Part shown: positions 1 through 5,075 of the stretch, in pieces
Layout of the letters: each line of letters starts with the position of its first letter
Position numbering within the stretch: position 1 is the stretch's first letter
Assembly: GCA_038230775.1 (NCBI GenBank)
Contig: JBBRMQ010000188.1
Span: forward strand, 1 to 8,603
Reading direction: 5' to 3'
From: JBBRMQ01 sp038230775
Lineage (GTDB): Bacteria > Acidobacteriota > Thermoanaerobaculia > Gp7-AA8
Length of the DNA: 8,603 bases
Notes under the pieces: generated by a model
The model's database searches: none
The model's input: the letters and a program-made list of their open reading frames with translations, nothing else
Told to the model about the DNA's origin: nothing
Translations under genes and position numbers: made by a program

Positions 1-1
1 G

Positions 2-220
2 CACATGTACCTGACGCCATCCGTGCGGAACGAGTTCGAGAAGGCGCAGCGCATTCTCACCGAGCTCTTCCAGCACGTGACGAAGCATCCGGAAGAGTTT
101 CTGGACAGCAAGCGGGAGGAGCCGGTGGAGCGGCTCGCCGTCGACTTCATCGCCGGGATGACCGATCGGTACGCGATCAATCTGTACGAACGCCTGTTCG
201 TCCCGCGCGCGTGGGTTTGA
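2..220 (+). CDS. dgt: dGTPase-family dNTP triphosphohydrolase, C-terminal fragment
   Basis: The gene is cut by the left edge; 72 codons remain in frame from base 2 and end in TGA. The family are HD-domain metalloenzymes that hydrolyse dNTPs to deoxynucleosides and triphosphate in the cytoplasm. The visible part is the helical C-terminus after the HD core. The best marker is DFIAGMTDRYAINLYERLF (about 20 residues from the end), which matches the conserved tail of the short bacterial dGTPase-like proteins, where an AGMTDRYA-type segment is highly typical. The HD metal ligands lie outside the window, so activity cannot be judged. The gene converges on the HU gene, and a large palindrome starts at the base right after its stop codon. 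Family assignment is fairly secure; which subgroup it belongs to cannot be seen. Confidence 0.85.
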   Translation, partial: HMYLTPSVRNEFEKAQRILTELFQHVTKHPEEFLDSKREEPVERLAVDFIAGMTDRYAINLYERLFVPRAWV

Positions 221-290
221 TGCTTCTGTGTGTGGGCCGGCTTTAGCCGGTCCGCAGTGACCGGCTGAAGCCGGTCCTCACACAGAAGCA
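221..290. repeat. 70-bp palindromic repeat (copy 1 of 2)
   Basis: Two 32-bp arms (221-252 and 259-290) pair at 29 of 32 positions around a 6-nt spacer. Each arm contains its own smaller palindrome of the form CCGGCT-TN-AGCCGG. A second copy lies at 6924-6989 inside a coding region; the left arms of the two copies agree at 29 of 32 bases. The palindrome begins at the base after the dgt stop codon, so its hairpin may help end dgt transcription or protect its mRNA 3' end. I read it as a REP- or MITE-like dispersed element of the kind frequent in acidobacterial genomes; that last point is from memory. Confidence 0.85.
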
Positions 291-293
291 CGT

Positions 294-324
294 AAAAACA
301 AAACGCTCCGGTTACCCGGAGCGT
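294..324 (-). terminator. Rho-independent terminator of the HU gene
   Basis: On the minus strand a perfect 9-bp stem, ACGCTCCGG / CCGGAGCGT with a GTAA loop (303-324), is followed by TTTTGTTTTT (294-303). It lies about 29 nt past the HU stop codon, the expected place for an intrinsic terminator. Confidence 0.9.
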
Positions 325-352
325 CAATCAAGCTGCGCGTCGAAGCGAGCGT

Positions 353-667
353 CTAGCGGCGACCGCTCTTCGAACCGCCGCCTTTGCGCGTGATGTTCAC
401 CGCGTCGCGGAGATCCTTGCCGGCCTTGAAGCGGACGTTCTTCGAAGCAGGAATGTTGATCTTCTCATTCGTGCGGGGATTGCGTCCTTCACGAGCTTTA
501 CGCTGCGAAACGCTGAAGCTGCCGAGCCCGGGAATCGCGCAACGCTCACCGCGCTGGCACGAGTCCGACACGTAGCTGACGAAAGCATCAAACGCCGACG
601 ACGCCTCCTTCTTCGAGATGCCGGCTTGCTCTGCGATGGCGTTGATGACGTCACCCTTTCCTGCCAT
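353..667 (-). CDS. hup: DNA-binding protein HU
   Basis: This is a 104-residue HU/IHF-family nucleoid protein, which bends and compacts DNA as a dimer. The N-terminal helices cover about residues 3-38. The conserved turn GLGSF is at 47-51. The DNA-gripping beta arm runs over about 53-76 and contains GRNPRTNEKINIPASK, with the intercalating proline at 64. The family-typical end FKAGKDLRDAVN is at 80-91. A lysine/arginine/glycine-rich tail (TRKGGGSKSGRR) extends the protein beyond the usual 90 or so residues. Two cysteines (37 and 43) flank the start of the beta region, which is unusual for HU. The ATG at 665-667 is chosen because AGGAGG lies 9 nt upstream; the open frame runs on upstream, but without HU-like sequence. 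The gene has its own promoter and terminator, so it is probably monocistronic. HU versus IHF is not decided by sequence alone, but a lone gene favours an HU homodimer. Confidence 0.95.
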   Translation of the reverse strand: MAGKGDVINAIAEQAGISKKEASSAFDAFVSYVSDSCQRGERCAIPGLGSFSVSQRKAREGRNPRTNEKINIPASKNVRFKAGKDLRDAVNITRKGGGSKSGRR

Positions 668-676
668 ATGAGACTT

Positions 677-682
677 CCTCCT
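677..682 (-). promoter_or_regulatory. Ribosome binding site of the HU gene
   Basis: AGGAGG on the minus strand lies 9 nt before the ATG. It is the only strong Shine-Dalgarno sequence in the window, and it fixes the HU start inside a much longer open frame. This fits a highly expressed gene. Confidence 0.9.
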
Positions 683-725
683 GTTTGCTCGCGAAGGGAC
701 GGTGTGATTTGCGAGGTTCGGCGAC

Positions 726-754
726 AATCTAGGTGAACGATGTAGGTTTGTCAA
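726..754 (-). promoter_or_regulatory. Sigma-70-type promoter of the HU gene
   Basis: Read on the minus strand, a perfect -35 hexamer TTGACA (749-754) is followed by a 17-nt spacer and a -10 hexamer TAGATT (726-731, 4 of 6 consensus bases). Transcription would begin near 718-720, giving a leader of about 50 nt before the ATG. No operator-like inverted repeat is seen around it. Confidence 0.8.
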
Positions 755-1056
755 CGGGATTGTCCGGCGCTTTTTTTTCCGCTTCCCGCGCCGAATTTTC
801 GACGGCACTGCGACACAAATTGCGAAGCGAATCGAGGGATCCGCGCACGACCGAAATGATTTGCGCGCAACTCCAACTGAACGGCGCAAACGGAAGGCGG
901 CGCAGCGGTCATCGGATGAACCTGCTCCGGAAGCATGAGCGATGGCTGCGCCTTCGATCGTGCCCACCGAAGCAAGTCGGGCGCGGACTGCAATTCCGCG
1001 ATCGTTCCCGCTCGCGCAATCGCGTGTCGGCCTGCCGGTCGGGGCAGCGTGCCTTT
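755..1056. other. Intergenic stretch without a recognised gene
   Basis: About 300 bases between the end of rsmB and the HU promoter. Short open frames exist on both strands, but none has recognisable protein features or a ribosome binding site. I see no tRNA, no tandem repeat, and no convincing terminator for rsmB (only a 5-bp stem CTGCC/GGCAG just past its stop, without a T-run). A run of eight or more T lies near 772-779. Confidence 0.5.
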
Positions 1057-2220
1057 TTAGTGTATCCGCTGAAGCACGAACGCTGTAAAGCCATCCGTAC
1101 CCGACTCGGGCGTGAGACGCAGCACGTCGTCCGCGATCCACTTGCGAACCTCGCCGTTGGCGAATAAGCCGGCGTCGACGCGCTCGAAGTCTTTTCGTGC
1201 CGCCAGAACCGATTGGATCACTTCGTCGTTCTCTTCCGGTTCCAGCGAGCAGGTCGAATAGACGACCGTCTCCGCCGCGAGATCGAGAGCCGATGCCAGG
1301 AGATCCCGCTGCAGCACCGCGAATCTCGCGACGTCCTTCTCGTGCAGCCTCCACTTGATCTCGGGATTCTTGCGGAGGGTCCCCGTCGCGCTGCACGGCG
1401 CATCGAGCAGCACGGTCTCGAATTTCCTGCGAAATGGAGGGCGGAGTCCGTCGCTCACGACAATCTGTTTCGTGCGGCCGGTGAGAAGGCGCAAGCGGCC
1501 GAGTGAGACGTCGTTGCTCACGACGTGGGCGCCGCGCGCAGCCATGACAATCGATTTTCCTCCGGGCGCAGCGGCGAGATCGAGGATGTCTTTCGATGTC
1601 GCTGCGGCAAGATCGGCGATGACGCCACTGCCCTCATCCAGCGCATACCCTTCAACGTCGGCACTCGATCCGGTGAGTTTGTACATGCCGGGGACCAGCG
1701 TCGACGGCGTGCCGGCGCTCTCTTCGCCGCTGAAGATGTCCGGGTACGACAACTCCTGATTCGCTTCGGCGATGCGCTCGGTGCGCTCGTCGCCGTACAT
1801 GCGCTGCCAGCGCCGGATCATCCACTCGGGATGCGAAGTACGGGTGGCGACGGTCTTCGCCAGCGCCCGCAGGTCTGCCTCCGCAGCCCGGCGAAGGACG
1901 GCGTTCACGAGACCGCCCGCACGCTTTGCATAGCGGTGTGCGAGATCCACGGACTCGGACACGGCGGCGTACGACGCGACATCGGTGAACATCAGCTGGT
2001 AGACACCGAGGCGAAGGATGATGACGACGTTTTCGTCCAGCTTGGAGACACGCCGCTGCGAGAGTTGCTCGATCGCGTCGTCGAGCCGCAGTCGCCAGCG
2101 CAGGACGCCTAACACGAGCGTGCGGACGAAGCCCGTCTCGCCGTGCAGCAGCAAGGACGCGTAGGCGCCCTCGCGCTCGATGCGGCGGAGGAGATGAAAC
2201 GCGCGCTCGCGATCGGTCAT
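1057..2220 (-). CDS. rsmB: 16S rRNA m5C967 methyltransferase RsmB
   Basis: This 387-residue protein uses S-adenosylmethionine to methylate C5 of a cytosine in 16S rRNA (C967 in E. coli). The N-terminal NusB-like RNA-binding domain covers about residues 3-125 (for example LRLGVYQLMF at 69-78 and GGLVNAVLRR at 102-111). A linker with HPEWMIRRW follows at 130-138. The Rossmann methyltransferase domain then has motif I ILDLAAAPGGKS (212-223), motif IV DAPCSATGTLRKNPEIKW (273-290, release cysteine 276) and motif VI YSTCSLEPEEN (321-331, catalytic cysteine 324). Both cysteines are present, so it should be active. It is somewhat shorter than the E. coli protein (429). The ATG at 2218-2220 precedes the NusB domain directly, 31 nt after the fmt stop. 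No clear Shine-Dalgarno site is seen, so coupling to fmt translation is likely. The fmt-rsmB order is common in bacteria. Confidence 0.95.
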   Translation of the reverse strand: MTDRERAFHLLRRIEREGAYASLLLHGETGFVRTLVLGVLRWRLRLDDAIEQLSQRRVSKLDENVVIILRLGVYQLMFTDVASYAAVSESVDLAHRYAKRAGGLVNAVLRRAAEADLRALAKTVATRTSHPEWMIRRWQRMYGDERTERIAEANQELSYPDIFSGEESAGTPSTLVPGMYKLTGSSADVEGYALDEGSGVIADLAAATSKDILDLAAAPGGKSIVMAARGAHVVSNDVSLGRLRLLTGRTKQIVVSDGLRPPFRRKFETVLLDAPCSATGTLRKNPEIKWRLHEKDVARFAVLQRDLLASALDLAAETVVYSTCSLEPEENDEVIQSVLAARKDFERVDAGLFANGEVRKWIADDVLRLTPESGTDGFTAFVLQRIH

Positions 2221-2251
2221 AGATTCTTGGGGCGCAGCGCGCTGGCAACAA

Positions 2252-3136
2252 TCACAGCCTGTTCCCCACGCGCCAATTCGCGCCGCGTGCGAACTCAACG
2301 GCCGGCACGCGCGCTTTGCCGGCGCGTTGCACCGTCCGCAACTCGATGGCGCCGTTGCTCGTCGCGACAACCACGCCTTCGCCCAACCGAAGCACGCGTC
2401 CGGGCTCGCCGCTGCCCTCCGCGAGGCGCATCTCGAGAAACTTCAGATCACCGGCGAAAACGCCGGGCCACGGATCGAACGCACGAAACTTGTTGTAGAT
2501 CGCCGCGGCCGTTTCGGTCCACGCGATCTCCCCTTCCTGCTTCTCGATCTTCGGCGCGAGCGTCGCGGCGGCGTGATCCTGCTGCGAGTCGGGCGGCATC
2601 GCGCGCAACACCTTCAGCATTTCGTCGGCGCCAAGCTCGGACAGCCGCGCAGAAAGCGCAGGCGTGTGCTCGTCGGGACCGATCGGCGCGCGGACGACGG
2701 ACAGCGTCGGCCCGTGATCGAGCTCTTCGTCGACACGCATGATCGTCACGCCGGTCTCGCGCTCTCCCCGCTCGATCGCGCGCTGAATCGGCGCGGCGCC
2801 GCGATACTTTGGCAACAGCGACGCGTGGATGTTCAGAAAGCCGTTCGTCGGAATCCGCAGAAGCGCAGGCGGCAGGATCTTGCCGTAGGCTACGACGACG
2901 CCGACGTCGGGCCGCATCTCTTCCAGAAACGCCACCGCATCGCGGATCTTCGCGGGCTGCGCGATCGACAGTCCGAGCTCCTTTGCGCGTGCCGCAACGG
3001 CCGGCACCTGCATTTTCAGCCCGCGACCCACGGGCTTATCGGGCTGCGCGACCACCATCACGATCTCGTGCTCGCGGGCGAGCGCGTCGAGCGCGGGAAC
3101 CGCGAATTGCGGGGTGCCGAGAAAAAGAATGCGCAC
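2252..3136 (-). CDS. fmt: Methionyl-tRNA formyltransferase
   Basis: This 294-residue enzyme transfers a formyl group from 10-formyltetrahydrofolate to initiator Met-tRNA in the cytoplasm. The N-terminal catalytic Rossmann domain starts with RILFLGTPQFAVPAL (2-16). The signature NIHASLLPKYRGAAPI is at 102-117, and the catalytic triad appears intact as Asn102, His104 and Asp140; the His-Asp spacing of 36 equals that of E. coli (His111, Asp147). The C-terminal tRNA-binding domain has the typical KIEKQEGEIAW (196-206) and IYNKFRAFDPWPGVF (213-227). The start is a GTG at 3134-3136, the only start codon that fits the family N-terminus; no Shine-Dalgarno site is visible. That GTG lies in the left 9-bp direct repeat of an inserted element, which now separates fmt from the lipoprotein gene upstream. 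The rsmB gene follows after 31 nt. Confidence 0.96.
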   Translation of the reverse strand: MRILFLGTPQFAVPALDALAREHEIVMVVAQPDKPVGRGLKMQVPAVAARAKELGLSIAQPAKIRDAVAFLEEMRPDVGVVVAYGKILPPALLRIPTNGFLNIHASLLPKYRGAAPIQRAIERGERETGVTIMRVDEELDHGPTLSVVRAPIGPDEHTPALSARLSELGADEMLKVLRAMPPDSQQDHAAATLAPKIEKQEGEIAWTETAAAIYNKFRAFDPWPGVFAGDLKFLEMRLAEGSGEPGRVLRLGEGVVVATSNGAIELRTVQRAGKARVPAVEFARGANWRVGNRL

Positions 3137-3142
3137 TAGCGG

Positions 3143-3352
3143 AGTGTGTCAGAGATTCGTGGCATTTCGTTTGCCAGCGGTACGGCTCCCTGTTGCCGCG
3201 TTGTCATTCCGAGCGTCGCGAGGGACCGGTGTGGGTGGGCGGCGCGTTGATCGTCCCGCCCACCCCCACCGGTCCCACGCGACGCGCGGGATGACATGGT
3301 TGCCGGCCGCCCGAGTGATCGTTTCCAAATGTCACGAATCTCTGACTCAGAA
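3143..3352. mobile_element. MITE-like non-coding element with 9-bp flanking direct repeat
   Basis: The element fills the gap between fmt and the lipoprotein gene. Near its ends lie 20-bp inverted repeats, 3148-3167 and 3327-3346, that match at 19 of 20 bases (GTCAGAGATTCGTGRCATTT). Immediately outside, CACTAGCGG occurs as an exact direct repeat at 3134-3142 and 3353-3361, as expected of a target-site duplication. The centre holds a second, stronger palindrome (3202-3296). There is no open frame that could be a transposase, so it would have been moved by an enzyme encoded elsewhere. The inverted and direct repeats are seen directly; mobility is inferred. Confidence 0.65.
3202..3296. repeat. 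95-bp palindrome, 'GTCATTCCGAGCG' type
   Basis: Arms 3202-3242 and 3256-3296 match at 37 of 41 positions around a 13-nt spacer. The outer part, TGTCATTCCGAGCG at one end and CGCGGGATGACA at the other, is of a kind I recall as dispersed in many bacterial genomes, where it is often mistranslated into CHSERSEES-like peptides. In RNA it would form a very stable hairpin between the lipoprotein gene and fmt. Confidence 0.85.
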
Positions 3353-3367
3353 CACTAGCGGCGCATT

Positions 3368-3664
3368 CTACGGTGGTGTCGCGAGGTGGGTTCCGGTGAC
3401 GGCGGTCGTTGTCACCGGCGGCTGATCCTTGATCGTGGCCGTCGGCTTCGTCGCATCCGTGGGCTTTCCCCCGACGTTCATGCCCTCCACCCCGGTATTC
3501 GGCTGCGGGGCGGCGTTGGGCATGCCGTGTGCGGTCGGCGTCCCGGAGGACGTCGTGACCGGATGGGTCATGGCGGGCGGATTGTTCTGGTAGTCGCGCG
3601 GCACTTTTTCTCCGCGGCAGGCCGCTACGACCACGGCCAGGACTGCAACGACTGTTGTGCGCAT
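3368..3664 (-). CDS. Small predicted lipoprotein, low-complexity
   Basis: I do not recognise a family. The 98-residue product starts MRTTVVAVLAVVVAAC: a basic residue, a hydrophobic stretch, and a lipobox VAAC with the cysteine at 16, as in proteins lipidated and anchored in the envelope by Lgt and LspA. The rest (17-98) is rich in Pro, Thr, Ala, Gly and Asn with no predicted fold, for example TTSSGTPTAHGMPNAAPQPN at 37-56, and looks disordered. The ATG at 3662-3664 is chosen because it places the signal peptide at the N-terminus; the frame remains open upstream to 3757 but that part is not signal-like. It lies upstream of fmt in the same direction. Without the inserted element the two genes would be only 12 nt apart, so they probably once shared a compact operon. 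It is divergent from the TPR gene, with 46 nt between start codons. Confidence 0.6.
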   Translation of the reverse strand: MRTTVVAVLAVVVAACRGEKVPRDYQNNPPAMTHPVTTSSGTPTAHGMPNAAPQPNTGVEGMNVGGKPTDATKPTATIKDQPPVTTTAVTGTHLATPP

Positions 3665-3697
3665 ACCGCGAGGGCGTTCAATGGACGTGCCATGGCA

Positions 3698-3703
3698 TAC
3701 AAT
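3698..3703 (+). promoter_or_regulatory. Possible -10 box for a leaderless TPR-gene transcript
   Basis: TACAAT (5 of 6 consensus bases) ends 7 nt before the ATG at 3711, so transcription would begin at or next to the start codon. No Shine-Dalgarno site is present. The -35 region (around GTTCAA, 3676-3681) is weak. Confidence 0.35.
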
Positions 3704-3710
3704 CCGGGGC

Positions 3711-4568
3711 ATGCTGAAACGAATTGTTGTCTTCGCGCTCGCATTGTCCGTGTCCACAGCCGCATTCGCCCAGGTGAGCGAAGGGGATCAGCACTGGGCT
3801 GCCCGGGCGGAAGGCCATCAAGGCGGACGAGCGAAGGCGGCGCATGCTGACGCTGCGATCGCCGCGTACCAGCGCGCGGTGGCGCAGAACCTGAACGATC
3901 TCGAGGCGCGATGGAAGCTGCTGCGCTCGATCCGCTTCAAAGGCAGCTACGTCGCGGCCTCCAGCGACGAGAAGAAAATGGTCTTCGACAACGGCAAGAA
4001 GGCGGGCAACGACGCGCTGGCTGTTCTCGAGCGTCAACTCGGGGCCAAAGGGCTGCACTCCGTGACCAAGGCGACCGAGAAGCAGGTGGCTGATGCTGCG
4101 CGCGCGATTCCCGGCGCGGCCGAGATCTTCTTCTGGGATTCCGTGAACTGGGGCGAATGGGCGCTGGTGTACGGCAAGTTCGCCGCCGTCCGCGAAGGAG
4201 CGGCCGACCGCATCCGCCGCGAGGCCACGATCGCCATGATGATCGATCCGAAGATCGAAGGCGGCGGCCCGTCACGCGTGTTAGGCCGGCTGCACGATCA
4301 GACGCCGCACGTGCCGTTCATCACCGGCTGGGCTTCGAAGAAAGAAGCGGTCCGCCTGCTGAACGACTCGATCCGCATCGATCCGACGAACAAGATCACG
4401 AAGGTCTTCCTGGCCGAGGCGATGGTCGACAACGATTCGAACAAGGCGCCGCAAGCCCTGCAGATGCTTCGCGAGGTGATCGCCGCACCGAATGCCAGTG
4501 AATACGAAGTCGAGCAGTCGGCCGCAGTCGATGACGCTCGCGTGCTCATCAAGAAGTGGGGCGCGTAA
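3711..4568 (+). CDS. Secreted TPR-like repeat protein
   Basis: The 285-residue product begins with a clear Sec signal peptide, MLKRIVVFALALSVSTAAFA, with likely cleavage after AFA (20/21), so it should be periplasmic or outside the cell. The mature part is helical and TPR-like: DAAIAAYQRAVAQNLNDLEA (47-66) fits a TPR helix pair, and KEAVRLLNDSIRIDPTNKIT (211-230) fits another, followed by FLAEAM and ALQMLREVI. The segment GGGPSRVLGRLHD (184-196) before the last TPR resembles the TPR-fold TatT component of some TRAP transporters, but no TRAP genes are nearby, so that is only an alternative. TPR proteins act as binding scaffolds; no partner is indicated. The ATG at 3711 is chosen over an in-frame ATG at 3657 because the signal peptide starts there. 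Its 3' end overlaps the convergent PPTase gene by 20 nt. Confidence 0.8.
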   Translation: MLKRIVVFALALSVSTAAFAQVSEGDQHWAARAEGHQGGRAKAAHADAAIAAYQRAVAQNLNDLEARWKLLRSIRFKGSYVAASSDEKKMVFDNGKKAGNDALAVLERQLGAKGLHSVTKATEKQVADAARAIPGAAEIFFWDSVNWGEWALVYGKFAAVREGAADRIRREATIAMMIDPKIEGGGPSRVLGRLHDQTPHVPFITGWASKKEAVRLLNDSIRIDPTNKITKVFLAEAMVDNDSNKAPQALQMLREVIAAPNASEYEVEQSAAVDDARVLIKKWGA

Positions 4569-5043
4569 GAGCGACCACCACATCGCCGGTGGCCAGGGTC
4601 TCCACGGAATCGAACAGCAACCCGGACGCGCGTTCCTCAGCGAGAGCGAGAGGGACGCGCTTCAAGGTGGCGATCGAGCCGCCCAGTTGCTTCCAGCGGG
4701 CTTCTTTGGCGGACCAGAAGTGAAGCAGCGCGTTCTGAATCCGTAACTCCGCCGCCAGCGCCTCTTCCGCGCGCGTCAGAAACAGATGCGCCGCACCTGG
4801 CGAAATGGCCCGCATCATCTCGACGTCGATTCCGATCGGAGTCCCGTCGACCGCAGCAGCGCCGTATCCGCCGGAATGCGAGTACGAAACAAGCCTGCCT
4901 GTTGCACCGCGGGCTCGGAGCTCCTTCTCCGCGATGCGGCTCAGCATCCACTCCTGGCGCCGTTTCGGAAGCGTGAACGCGTCGACGACCTCGAGGTCGC
5001 TCTTCGAGAAATGTTCGCGCAATCGCCCGATGTCGTAGACCAC
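4549..5043 (-). CDS. 4'-phosphopantetheinyl transferase (Sfp superfamily)
   Basis: The enzyme transfers phosphopantetheine from coenzyme A to a serine of a carrier protein (fatty-acid, polyketide or peptide synthesis). As annotated it has 164 residues, short for Sfp types (often 200-230). It has the family marks: SYSHSGGYGAAAV (53-65), the Mg-binding GIDVE (71-75, Asp73 and Glu75), FLTRAEE (88-94) and WSAKEARWK (110-118, Glu114). The single-copy form with both half-domain motifs argues against a short AcpS. The only canonical start near the N-terminus is GTG at 5041-5043, with AAGGG 7 nt upstream. However, the frame upstream reads on as IALPADWQGRACVVYDIG, which looks like the first beta strand of the family, so the true start may lie further 5', perhaps overlapping the stop of the membrane-protein gene. 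No PKS/NRPS genes are in view. Confidence 0.85.
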   Translation of the reverse strand: MVYDIGRLREHFSKSDLEVVDAFTLPKRRQEWMLSRIAEKELRARGATGRLVSYSHSGGYGAAAVDGTPIGIDVEMMRAISPGAAHLFLTRAEEALAAELRIQNALLHFWSAKEARWKQLGGSIATLKRVPLALAEERASGLLFDSVETLATGDVVVALTRPTS

Positions 5044-5075
5044 ACACGCACGCCCTTGCCAGTCCGCGGGAAGCG

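Noticed and set aside
755..1056. Possible tRNA or small RNA in the gene-free stretch
   Set aside because: I found no T-arm-like GGTTCRA motif, no cloverleaf pairing, and no promoter-terminator pair of its own.
733..1167. 144-codon plus-strand open frame in the gap between rsmB and HU
   Set aside because: It begins inside the HU promoter, runs into the rsmB 3' end antisense, and looks like random Arg-rich translation.
668..1396. Long minus-strand open frame running upstream of the HU start (up to 347 codons in total)
   Set aside because: Only the last 104 codons are HU; the upstream part is arginine/serine-rich, overlaps rsmB in another frame, and the promoter and AGGAGG fix the start at 667.
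1525..2112. 195-codon plus-strand open frame
   Set aside because: Antisense shadow of rsmB, with no domain or ribosome binding site.
2327..3139. 270-codon plus-strand open frame
   Set aside because: Antisense shadow of fmt, whose catalytic motifs are intact on the minus strand.
221..3361. Possible CRISPR array from the several palindromic repeats
   Set aside because: The repeats are few, far apart and of different sequence types, with no regular spacers and no cas genes.
3386..3850. 154-codon plus-strand open frame across the divergent start region
   Set aside because: It overlaps both the lipoprotein gene and the start of the TPR gene, and has no signal, motif or ribosome binding site.
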